A stretch of DNA of 64,000 nucleotides from Sutterella faecalis (GTDB lineage: Bacteria > Pseudomonadota > Gammaproteobacteria > Burkholderiales > Burkholderiaceae_F): the NCBI RefSeq assembly GCF_006337085.1, contig NZ_CP040882.1:2418001-2482000 (forward strand). The letters run 5' to 3'. Positions 16,669 through 24,155 of this stretch are shown piece after piece. Position 1 is the stretch's first letter. The number at the start of each line of letters is the position of its first letter. Made by a program: the position numbers and the translations under genes. A model generated the notes under the pieces. The model did not search any database, was not told where the DNA came from, and worked only from the letters and a program-made list of their open reading frames with translations.

Positions 16669-18978
16669 ATGGGCAAGACGACAAAGAAGACGACTGCGGA
16701 CAACGCGGATGAAGCCGTGATCGAGACGCCGGCCAAGGCTGCGGATTCGGCTGAGAAGGCTGAGGAAGCGAAGGCTCTGAAGCCCGCCAAGGCTCGGAGA
16801 ACGAAGAAGGCGGATGCCGAAAAGGCTGCCGACTCCGAGAAGGAAAAGCCTGCGAAGCGCAAGAAGAAGGCTGAGGCTGAAGCGGCGGATGACGCTGAAA
16901 AGCCCGCCAAGGCGAAGAAGGCCAAAAAAGACAAGGCGGATAAGCCGAAGAAGACGAAGACCGCGAAGAAGGCCGCTGCAGCTCAGGAAGAGGAATCGGA
17001 CGACAGCGATTTTTCCGATGACGTTGAAGCGATCAATCCGGATGATCTCGCGGAAGCCGACGATATTGTCGTTGACGACACGGACGAGGATGCCGCTGAA
17101 GTTGACGCCTGGCAGGAAGGCAAGGTGCCCGAAGACGCGGCGGACGGCGACGGATCCCGCGAGCCCGGCGCTCAGCCCAAGAACGGCTACGGCGAACTGG
17201 TGCGCCTCGGCCGCACGCGCGGCTGGGTGACGCTCGTCGACATCAACGACTATCTCCCCGAGAGCGCGCTGCGCACGTCGGAAAACCTCCAGGAAGTGAC
17301 CGAGCAGCTGGGCCGCCTCGGCATTCAGGTGTTTGAGACCCCGCCCGATGAGGACGACATCCTCATCAACGGCATGGGCGGCGACACGGGAGACGACATC
17401 GACGAAGATGATGCCGCCGTGATGCTCACGCCCGAAGAATCGGCCGGTCTTTCGAAGGATCCGCTGCGCGCGTATCTGCGCGGCGTGGGTTCGCATAAGC
17501 TTCTCACCCGTGCGGGCGAAATCGAAGTTGCGAAGTCGATCGAGCAGTTCACGATTCGTCTTGTTTCCACGATTGTTCAGTATCCGAGCGCAGTTGAGGA
17601 AATCCTGCGCTTGGGCGAAGTGCTTCGCGACGAAAATACTGCGGTCGACACGGTGGTGGACGGCTTCAACGATGCCGCGCAGAAGGCGAGCGAGACGGCG
17701 GACTCCGCGAACGGCGACGAGATCGCAACCGACATCGGCGCTGCAGCCATGACGGTTGATCAGCTCTCCGAAATGCGCGAGCGCGTGCTTTCGCTCTTTG
17801 ACGCCGCACGCGCGGCGCTCGAGCGCGTGCGCGCAAACTACGGCGACCCGGCGCATGTCCGCGCCTACCGTCATGCGCTTAAGGACATGTCGGATGCGCT
17901 TTCGCCCATCCGCTTCTCCGTGAAGCTCGTGACGCAGATCACGGACCACATCGGCACGCACATGGACGAAGTGAACGACACTCTGAAGAAGATGCGCCTC
18001 ACGCTCGTCAATCAGTGCCGCATGCCGCAGAAGGATGCCGTTGATCTTCTGAAGAGCGACGAAGTGACGAACCCGGCCTGCTTCGACCGCATTGCTGCGC
18101 TCGACAAGCCCTGGTCGAAGGGCGTTGCGCATTCGATCGCGATTCTGAAGGAAGAGCAGGACGTGCTCATCCGCGCTGAAAAGAACGGGCTCCTGAAGCT
18201 CTCTGAACAGCGCGAGCTCGGCCGCGCCATGAAGCTCGCCCAGACGAACCTCATGCAGGCGAAGGCGAAGATGATCGAGGCGAACCTGCGCCTCGTCATT
18301 TCGATTGCCAAGGGCTACGTCAACCGCGGCCTGGCCATGACCGATCTGATTCAGGAGGGCAACCTCGGGCTCATGAAGGCGGTCGACAAGTTCGAATACC
18401 GCCGCGGCTACAAGTTCTCGACCTATGCCACCTGGTGGGTTCGCCAGTCCGTGACCCGTGCGGTTGCGGATTTCGGCAACACAATCCGCATTCCGGTGCA
18501 TATGACCGAGTCCTACAACAAGCTGCGCCGCCAGAAGCAGAAGTTCCTGCAGCAGCACGGCCGTCAGCCGACCGAGCAGGAGCTCGCGGAGCTCGCCGAC
18601 CTGCCGCTTCAGAAGGTGCTTCTGCTCACGCAGGCAATGCGCGGCGTGGAATCGATCGATGCGCCGATCGGCGACGAGGAAGACGCAACGAAGCTCGACT
18701 TCGTGAAGGGCGACGAGCATGACGATCCGGGCATTGCCTTCCAGGATCAGTCGATGGTGGAGTGCATTCAGAAGTCCCTCAATGAACTCACCCCGCGCGA
18801 AGCTCAGGTGCTGCGCCTTCGCTACGGCATCGGCACGAATCAGGACCATACGCTCGAAGAGGTGGGCCGCACGCTCGGCCTCACGCGCGAGCGCGTGCGC
18901 CAGATCGAGTCGGCTGCCATCAGAAAGCTCCGTACGCCGGACTTTACGGAACGTCTGCGCGACTATCTCTCGAACTGA
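16669..18978 (+). CDS. Second RpoD-type (group 1/2) sigma-70 factor
   Basis: Complete sigma-70 protein of 769 aa encoded directly after rpoD. The start MGKTTKKTTADNADE follows GAGGAAG. Residues 1-103 are basic Lys/Ala-rich, 106-165 acidic, region 1.1 about 172-231 (LVRLGRTRGWVTLVDINDYL), region 1.2 from about 264 (DPLRAYLRGVGSHKLLTR), then a large non-conserved region, region 2 (YKFSTYATWWVRQSVTR), region 3 (IRIPVHMTESYNKLRRQ) and region 4 (HTLEEVGRTLGLTRERVRQI). The melting aromatics, the -10 residues Q and T, and the -35 residues R-E-R match the first copy, so promoter preference is probably similar. It differs after region 2.4 (ADFGNTIRI instead of ADQARTIRI). It has every region of a primary sigma and is not RpoS or RpoH; its condition of use is unknown. 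Confidence 0.92.
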   Translation: MGKTTKKTTADNADEAVIETPAKAADSAEKAEEAKALKPAKARRTKKADAEKAADSEKEKPAKRKKKAEAEAADDAEKPAKAKKAKKDKADKPKKTKTAKKAAAAQEEESDDSDFSDDVEAINPDDLAEADDIVVDDTDEDAAEVDAWQEGKVPEDAADGDGSREPGAQPKNGYGELVRLGRTRGWVTLVDINDYLPESALRTSENLQEVTEQLGRLGIQVFETPPDEDDILINGMGGDTGDDIDEDDAAVMLTPEESAGLSKDPLRAYLRGVGSHKLLTRAGEIEVAKSIEQFTIRLVSTIVQYPSAVEEILRLGEVLRDENTAVDTVVDGFNDAAQKASETADSANGDEIATDIGAAAMTVDQLSEMRERVLSLFDAARAALERVRANYGDPAHVRAYRHALKDMSDALSPIRFSVKLVTQITDHIGTHMDEVNDTLKKMRLTLVNQCRMPQKDAVDLLKSDEVTNPACFDRIAALDKPWSKGVAHSIAILKEEQDVLIRAEKNGLLKLSEQRELGRAMKLAQTNLMQAKAKMIEANLRLVISIAKGYVNRGLAMTDLIQEGNLGLMKAVDKFEYRRGYKFSTYATWWVRQSVTRAVADFGNTIRIPVHMTESYNKLRRQKQKFLQQHGRQPTEQELAELADLPLQKVLLLTQAMRGVESIDAPIGDEEDATKLDFVKGDEHDDPGIAFQDQSMVECIQKSLNELTPREAQVLRLRYGIGTNQDHTLEEVGRTLGLTRERVRQIESAAIRKLRTPDFTERLRDYLSN

Positions 18979-19008
18979 TGCCTAGGATTTGATTCCCTGA
19001 CATTGAAG

Positions 19009-19047
19009 CGCCCTGAAGCATGGAGAACCTGCCTCAGGGCGTTTTTA
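19009..19047 (+). terminator. Intrinsic terminator after second rpoD
   Basis: CGCCCTGA (19009-19016) pairs with TCAGGGCG (19034-19041) and is followed by TTTTT. Confidence 0.85.
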
Positions 19048-19125
19048 CTCGAGCGAACTTGGCTGAGGGAGTTTCCTCCCGTCCTGATTCTCGGGTAGAA
19101 TCGTCCTCTTTCATGAATGCATGGC

Positions 19126-19202
19126 GGGCCTGTAGCCAAGTTGGTTAAGGCACCGGACTCATAATCCGGCTATCCTGGGTTCAAGTCCCAGCGGGCCTAC
19201 CA
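19126..19202 (+). tRNA. tRNA with CAU anticodon, probably tRNA-Ile2 (lysidine type)
   Basis: A complete 77-nt cloverleaf: acceptor 19126-19132/19192-19198, D arm GCC...GGC, anticodon stem CCGGA/TCCGG with loop CTCATAA (anticodon CAT), T arm CTGGG-TTCAAGT-CCCAG, encoded CCA at 19200-19202. CAU can be Met, fMet or Ile2. The acceptor pairs C4-G69 and C5-G68 are recognition elements described for TilS, and the first pair is not the mismatch of initiator tRNA, so an AUA-decoding tRNA-Ile2 is favoured over elongator Met. Confidence 0.9.
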
Positions 19203-19337
19203 GATCTTCCTTTCGGGTGAAGCCTCTCTCCAGTCCCCGGGCGAGCGTGCGCATTAGCCCCTCAAACAAGGGTCGGATCAGCTGCTCCAGGCGGTTGATT
19301 TTTCCCTCGCCTTCTTCTCCCCCTCTTGAATTTTCGG

Positions 19338-20756
19338 ATGTCTTCCTTCGAACAGTTCGGTCTTGATCCCCGCATTCTTTCCGCCATTAAAAGCATGGGC
19401 TACGCGACGCCCACGCCGATTCAGGAGCAGGCTATTCCTGTTGTTCTGATGGGCGGCGACGTGATGGGGGCGGCGCAGACCGGCACCGGGAAGACCGCCG
19501 GCTTCGGCCTTCCGCTGATTCAGAGAATTCTCCCGAAGGCCAACACCTCGATGTCGCCTGCGCGCCATCCGGTGCGTGCGCTTGTGCTTGCGCCGACGCG
19601 CGAGTTGGCCGACCAGGTGTCGGAAAACCTCGTTGCCTATTCGAAAGACACGCCGCTGCGCGCGGGCGTCGTTTATGGAGGCGTCGATATTCGTCCCCAG
19701 TCGGAGATGCTGAGAAGAGGCGTCGAAATCCTCACGGCGACGCCGGGGCGACTCCTTGATCATGTCGAACAGAAGGCCGTCAACCTCTCCCAGGTTGAAA
19801 TCGTCGTGCTCGACGAAGCGGACCGCATGCTTGATATGGGGTTCCTGCCGGACATCTCGCGCATTCTGAAGCTTCTTCCGGCCAATCGTCAGAGCCTTCT
19901 TTTTTCGGCCACCTTCTCGCCCGAAATCAAGAAGCTCGCGAAGAATTTCCTGAAGCCCAATCCTTGCGTGATTGAGGTGGCGAGGGAGAATTCAACTGCG
20001 GAAACCGTCACGCAGGAACTCTTCACGGTTTCTGACCGCGAAAAAACGGATGTCCTCATCGACATGCTGAAGACGCGCGGTCCGGAGGGCGGGCCCCTCA
20101 CGCAGGTTCTCGTCTTCGTGAACGCGAAGATCACCTGCCGGCGTCTCGCCCGCACGCTCGAGCGCGTCGGAATCAATGCCGACGCCATTCACGGCGACAA
20201 GACGCAGGAAGAGCGCCAGGTGGCGCTCGAAGGCTTCCGCACGGGTGCGATCCATGTGCTCGTCGCGACGGACGTTGCGGCACGCGGGCTCGACATCAAG
20301 GAGCTTCCCTTCGTCATCAATTACGACGTTCCCTACAGCGCTGAGGACTACGTGCACCGCATCGGCCGCACGGGCCGTGCGGGTTCGAAGGGCGTCGCCA
20401 CGATGCTCGCCACGCCTGAAGACAAGCGTCTCGTTGAAGCGATCGAAGCCCTCACGAAGCAGACCTTCAAGCCCATTGCCGTCTCCCCGATGCCGAGAAA
20501 CCGCAGAAATGCGATGTCGCGCCGCCGCGATCAGGGCTACGTCGAACGCGTCGATACGCCCGAAGACGAGCGTATTGCGCGCGAGCGCGCCCGCGCCTAC
20601 GTGCCGCCCGCTCAGCGCCACCGCGATCCGATTTTCGACATGCCCTACATCGAACGCAATCCCGGCACCGCAAAGAAGGCGGACGAGCCCCTCTACCTCG
20701 AGCGCCGTGAAAAGCGTCGTCCGGTCGCTGCACTCCTTGGCGGCAGCGGTCATTGA
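19338..20756 (+). CDS. rhlE: DEAD-box ATP-dependent RNA helicase (RhlE-like)
   Basis: RNA helicase of 472 aa from the ATG at 19338 (MSSFEQFGLDPRILSAI); a TTG 12 bp upstream is less likely. All helicase motifs are present in order: Q motif (TPTPIQEQAIP), I (AQTGTGKTA), Ia (APTRELA), Ib (TATPGRLLDH), II (DEADRMLDMGF), III (SATFS), V (ATDVAARGLD), VI (YVHRIGRTGRAG). The C-terminus is short and basic with Arg clusters (RNRRNAMSRRRD), as in RhlE proteins acting in ribosome assembly and RNA decay. It lies 135 bp after the tRNA gene and ends before a strong terminator. Confidence 0.92.
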   Translation: MSSFEQFGLDPRILSAIKSMGYATPTPIQEQAIPVVLMGGDVMGAAQTGTGKTAGFGLPLIQRILPKANTSMSPARHPVRALVLAPTRELADQVSENLVAYSKDTPLRAGVVYGGVDIRPQSEMLRRGVEILTATPGRLLDHVEQKAVNLSQVEIVVLDEADRMLDMGFLPDISRILKLLPANRQSLLFSATFSPEIKKLAKNFLKPNPCVIEVARENSTAETVTQELFTVSDREKTDVLIDMLKTRGPEGGPLTQVLVFVNAKITCRRLARTLERVGINADAIHGDKTQEERQVALEGFRTGAIHVLVATDVAARGLDIKELPFVINYDVPYSAEDYVHRIGRTGRAGSKGVATMLATPEDKRLVEAIEALTKQTFKPIAVSPMPRNRRNAMSRRRDQGYVERVDTPEDERIARERARAYVPPAQRHRDPIFDMPYIERNPGTAKKADEPLYLERREKRRPVAALLGGSGH

Positions 20757-20775
20757 CGAAAAGCCGCAATCGTTC

Positions 20776-20813
20776 AAAAATCCCTGGAAAGACTTATTGT
20801 TCCGGGGATTTTT
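20776..20813 (+). terminator. Intrinsic terminator after the helicase gene
   Basis: AAAAATCCC-t-GGAA (20776-20789) pairs with TTCC-g-GGGATTTTT (20800-20813), a 13-bp stem with one mismatch, T-run included. A second hairpin with GGAGAG/CTCTCC and GCATT/AATGC (20878-20909) followed by T-rich sequence precedes the next gene. Confidence 0.85.
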
Positions 20814-20938
20814 GCTCTATGCGCTGGGAGAATAATCCGCGCAGTTTGAGCGCGCTGAAGCGAGTAAAAAACGAAGTGGAGAGGCATTTCCTTAATGCGG
20901 AGTCTCTCCGGATTTTTTCCGCGAGGAGAGTCTGAGCG

Positions 20939-21433
20939 ATGCAAAAGCCTGATGAAATCATAGAAGGGAAGCTCCGCGAACTCGGCATTCCCTATGAGCG
21001 GCACGATCATGCGCCCATCATGACGGTCGAAGAAGGCCGGGTGCTCGCGTGCGAGTACGGGTCCTTCTGCATGAAGAACCTCTTTCTCACTGCGAAAAAG
21101 CGCTTCTACCTCCTCATGATGCCGTCGGAGAAGAGCTTCTCTTCCAAAGCGCTCGCGAAGCAATTGGGCTGCGGACACATATCCTTCGGAAGCCCGGAGA
21201 AGCTCGCAGAGTGCCTCCGGACGTATCCGGGCGCCGTTACGTGCCTGGGCCTTCTTTTTGACGAAAAGCATCAGGTCGAGGTGCTGGTCGACAAGGCGCT
21301 CCTCGAGGTGCCTCTCGTCGACGCGCATCCGTGCTCCAACGCGGCGAGCATCAAGCTCGCGATGAAGGACATTCTCGAGGTCTGGCTTCCGGCAACGGGA
21401 CATGCCGACTGGAAAACGGTAGAGATTGATTAA
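20939..21433 (+). CDS. YbaK/ProX-type aminoacyl-tRNA deacylase
   Basis: Protein of 164 aa of the Ala/Cys-tRNA(Pro) trans-editing superfamily (ProXp-ala/PrdX type), expected to hydrolyse mischarged Ala-tRNA(Pro). Visible: YERHDHAPIMTVEEG at the N-terminus, MKNLFLTAKKRFYLLMM with the active-site Lys, HISFGSPEKLAECL, and the C-terminal HPCSNAASIKLAMKDIL (usual N-x-A-S-I/L). GAGGAG stands about 11 nt before the ATG. It is distinct from the YbaK protein at 3795 in sequence and likely substrate. Confidence 0.88.
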   Translation: MQKPDEIIEGKLRELGIPYERHDHAPIMTVEEGRVLACEYGSFCMKNLFLTAKKRFYLLMMPSEKSFSSKALAKQLGCGHISFGSPEKLAECLRTYPGAVTCLGLLFDEKHQVEVLVDKALLEVPLVDAHPCSNAASIKLAMKDILEVWLPATGHADWKTVEID

Positions 21434-21460
21434 CGCTCCGGCATCAGCAGAGCCGCTACG

Positions 21461-21499
21461 AAAAAAGACCGGCAGGATTGCTCCCGCCGGTCTTTTTTT
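21461..21499. terminator. Bidirectional intrinsic terminator
   Basis: AAAAAAGACCGGC (21461-21473) pairs with GCCGGTCTTTTTT (21486-21498), serving the convergent ProX-type gene and the second DASS transporter. Confidence 0.9.
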
Positions 21500-21522
21500 C
21501 TGTCAGGGTGAAATGGCTTTCA

Positions 21523-23058
21523 TCAACCCATCGGGATCAGTCCGCGGCCAAGGAAGTAGCTGCAGGCGACGCCGATGATGACCGCGATGATGTTGAGCCA
21601 GATGCCGGCCTTCACCATGTCGGCGATCTTCAAGCGCCCCGTGCCGAAGACGATCGCGTTCGGGGGCGTGCCCACCGGCATCATGAAGGCGCACGAGCAG
21701 GCGATGACCATCGCGAAGAGCGGCGCTTCAGGATTGATGTGGAGGCTTTCGGAAGCCGCAGCCACCACAGGCATCATCGTTGCGGCAAGGGCCGTATTCG
21801 ACGTGACTTCAGAGACAAAGGTGATCACGGTGGAGATGCCCGTCATGAAGGCCAGGTCGCTCACGCCCTGGAAGATCGACGCCTGGGCGCCGATGAGAGC
21901 GGCCACGCCCGTCGACTGAATCGCCGCCGCCATCGAGAGGCCGCCGCCGAAGAGGAGAAGCACGTCCCAGGCAACAACATCCTTGGCGCTGTTCCAGTCA
22001 AGCGCGTGGATGCCGCGCTTGGCGTCAACCGGAATCATGAAGAGGAGAATGCCTGCGCCCATGGCGATGAGTTCATCGGAAAGGGGCTTCAGGGGTCTTG
22101 CGCCATTGATTTCGAGGCCGCGCAGAACAGGACCGAACATCCAGAGGACTGCCGCGAGGACGAAGATCGCAAGAACGATCTTTTCACCGCGCGAGAGGGG
22201 CCCGAGCTTTCTCAATTCGCCCTTGATCCATTCCCGCCCGCCGGGGATGCCTTCCATGTTGACAGGGAAGAGGAAGCGCGTGAGGAGGATGTAGGTTGCA
22301 GGAAGAAGGAGGAGCGTCACCGGAAGCGCAACCTTCATCCAGCCGAGGAAGGAAACCTGGACGTGATAGGTGTCTTCAACAAAGCGCGCAAAGATGCCGT
22401 TCGGGGGCGAACCCACGAGCGTCGCCATGCCGCCGATTGAGGCTGCATAGGCAATGGAGAGAAGCACGCAGACGGCGAAATTTCGTTCGTCCTTCGTGAT
22501 TTCCGGGCTCGTCTGGGTGGAGCGGATGACGCCCATCACAGCCACCGCGATCGGCACCATCATGGCCGCCGTTGCAGAATTGGAAACCCAGGCCGAAAGG
22601 AAGGCCGTGGAGATCATGAGACCGAAAATCATCTGCTTCGGCTTGGTGCCGAAGAGAGAAATCGTCACGAGTGCGATGCGTCGGTCGAGGTGCCAGCGAT
22701 GAATCGCTGCTGCGATCAGGAAGCCGCCGAGAAAGAGGAAGATCGTTCCCGAGGCATAGTGGCGCATGGTGTTGACCGGGGTTGCAATATCCAGAAGCGG
22801 ATAAAGCAGGATCGGCAGCATCGCCGTGACGGCAATCGGCAGCGCTTCGCTGAACCACCAGATGGCCATCAGGGTCGTGACTGCCGCACAGGCCTTGCCT
22901 GCGTGGCCGAACTCGACCACTTTGCCTGCCGTATTGACAAAAGTGTCGGGCAGCAGGAAGTAGACGAGGATGGCGAGCACAGGCCCCAGGATAAACGCCC
23001 AGATCTTGGTCGAATTCGAGACCGCATCAACCGAGACCGATGAGGTTTGGAGTGGCAT
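21523..23058 (-). CDS. DASS-family Na+/dicarboxylate symporter
   Basis: Inner-membrane transporter of 511 aa. AAGGAG stands 8 nt before the ATG. It has the two classical DASS signatures, SNSATAAMMVPIAVAVM (first SNT loop) and GTPPNAIVFGTGRL (second loop), and helix 4 FLFLGGFLIAAAIHRW, as in the Na+-coupled SdcS/VcINDY branch that imports succinate, fumarate and malate. It differs from the first DASS protein (2141), which lacks the exact SNT motif. Single gene; upstream is a long hairpin-rich intergenic region. Confidence 0.92.
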   Translation of the reverse strand: MPLQTSSVSVDAVSNSTKIWAFILGPVLAILVYFLLPDTFVNTAGKVVEFGHAGKACAAVTTLMAIWWFSEALPIAVTAMLPILLYPLLDIATPVNTMRHYASGTIFLFLGGFLIAAAIHRWHLDRRIALVTISLFGTKPKQMIFGLMISTAFLSAWVSNSATAAMMVPIAVAVMGVIRSTQTSPEITKDERNFAVCVLLSIAYAASIGGMATLVGSPPNGIFARFVEDTYHVQVSFLGWMKVALPVTLLLLPATYILLTRFLFPVNMEGIPGGREWIKGELRKLGPLSRGEKIVLAIFVLAAVLWMFGPVLRGLEINGARPLKPLSDELIAMGAGILLFMIPVDAKRGIHALDWNSAKDVVAWDVLLLFGGGLSMAAAIQSTGVAALIGAQASIFQGVSDLAFMTGISTVITFVSEVTSNTALAATMMPVVAAASESLHINPEAPLFAMVIACSCAFMMPVGTPPNAIVFGTGRLKIADMVKAGIWLNIIAVIIGVACSYFLGRGLIPMG

Positions 23059-23354
23059 GGTGTCGCTCCTTGATAAAAGTCAAAGGGAGGAAAAATCCTT
23101 TACGATGACATCAGGATATACGCTGGAGGAAAGTTCTGCTTCGAATGAATTGGGACGAGTTGGGGTGAAATAGGAGGCGATGGCGGGTAAATGAGGGTAT
23201 TATTGATTTAATTATTTGATTTTATTGAATATCCGACCGAGTTAAGTCGTGTGGAGTAAGGTGGTTGCCGTAGCGGATCAATGGGATGGATCCTTCCAAA
23301 GACTTGCTTTTCGATATAAAGATCTATAGCGTTAACCCTCACAGCATCATGAAC

Positions 23355-23728
23355 GGAAAAGGAAGCGTTCCTTTTCCCGATGCCGGGAGCAGGATCACGA
23401 AGTTTTGATCCGGCGCTCCCGGAATTCCCCGCAGACTCGAGCGGGGAACCCAAGCACAATGCCGGGTCCCTCCCGGTCTGTGCGAGTTGCGCCCAATTCC
23501 CTGCGGGGGAAACACATCATTATTCGGGCATAGGCAACAGGGGTTCAGAACCTGAACCCATCCGTGATGTCTGCGTCGCCGGAAGGCTTTTTCTTCTCTT
23601 TGAGTTCTCATGCATTCCCTCCTGAGGGAAGGGCATCAATGCACCCAAAAAGAATCAAGGCGTTCCGACTGACGGGCGAGTGAGGGTGGGAGCGCCCGCG
23701 GCGTGCAAAGGAGGCACGCGAATGCTCC
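23355..23728. repeat. Cluster of perfect hairpins in a 741-bp intergenic region
   Basis: Between the DASS gene (start 23058) and the AbrB gene (23800) no convincing gene is seen. Instead there are successive inverted repeats: 23355-23377 (10-bp arms, 3-nt loop); 23383-23422 (8-bp arms enclosing 6-bp arms); TTCCCCGC/GCGGGGAA 23425-23448; 23454-23483 (GCACA/TGTGC enclosing CCGGG/CCCGG); GGGTTCAG/CTGAACCC 23541-23559; TTCCCT/AGGGAA 23615-23630; GGAGC/GCTCC enclosing GCGTGC/GCACGC 23689-23728. A 90-codon minus-strand frame (23611-23339) begins after AGGAGGG, which lies inside the 23615-23630 hairpin, but its translation (AWVPRSSLRGIPG) is the kind produced by intergenic palindromic repeats. Best read as a mosaic of REP-like elements or a structured RNA. 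Confidence 0.55.
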
Positions 23729-23799
23729 GGGCTGGATTTCGTTTCGAATTGCCGCGCCCAGACAAGGGGTCTGAAGACGGCTAAAGAGGAGCAACGGTC

Positions 23800-24072
23800 A
23801 TGGCGACGCATCGTCTCACCATCAAGGGTCAGGTCACTATTCCTAAGGAAATTCGCGATTATCTCGGTCTTGCGGAAGGCAATTCCAGTGTGGATTTTTC
23901 CATCGCGCCTGACGGTACGGTTGTTGTAAAAAAAGCAGGTGAAGCGGCTCACGCTTCGAGTCTGCGCACTCGCGCCCAGCGTGCTGCCCGTTCGGTGCAG
24001 CAGGCCTGTTCGGGCCGCAGCCGCGAAATGAACCGCGGCGGAGTGCTTGCCCTTCTCGCCGGAGGCTTCTGA
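23800..24072 (+). CDS. AbrB/MazE/SpoVT-fold DNA-binding protein
   Basis: Protein of 90 aa. Residues 4-45 form a swapped-hairpin AbrB domain: HRLTIKGQVTIPKEIRDYLG then VDFSIAPDGTVVVKK. The C-terminal half is rich in Arg, Ala and Ser (LRTRAQRAARSVQQACSG) and unlike the toxin-binding tail of MazE. AGAGGAG stands upstream of the ATG. No toxin gene lies next to it: upstream is a long non-coding stretch, downstream a terminator and the convergent envZ. It may be a stand-alone regulator or an orphan antitoxin. Confidence 0.8.
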   Translation: MATHRLTIKGQVTIPKEIRDYLGLAEGNSSVDFSIAPDGTVVVKKAGEAAHASSLRTRAQRAARSVQQACSGRSREMNRGGVLALLAGGF

Positions 24073-24093
24073 CGCGAGCGGCTGAAAGTAAAC

Positions 24094-24143
24094 CAGAAAG
24101 CAAAGCCCGGATGAGGGAGAACTCATCCGGGCTTTGCTTTCTG
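24094..24143. terminator. Bidirectional terminator with a 22-bp perfect stem
   Basis: Positions 24094-24115 and 24122-24143 are exact reverse complements (22 bp) around the loop GGAGAA. It lies between the convergent AbrB-type gene and envZ. Confidence 0.85.
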
Positions 24144-24155
24144 TGCGGTCGCGCT

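Noticed and set aside
16597..18849. A 750-codon open frame antisense to the second sigma gene (and similar long antisense frames opposite rpoD, pyrG, eno and argG)
   Set aside because: These are mirror frames of GC-rich genes with biased codons; they show no family motifs and lack ribosome binding sites, while the sense frames encode recognised proteins.
23208..23625. Open frames of 80-90 codons in the hairpin cluster, one with a strong AGGAGGG site
   Set aside because: Their translations (VPRSSLRGIPG-like) are typical of intergenic palindromic repeats; kept only as part of the hairpin finding.
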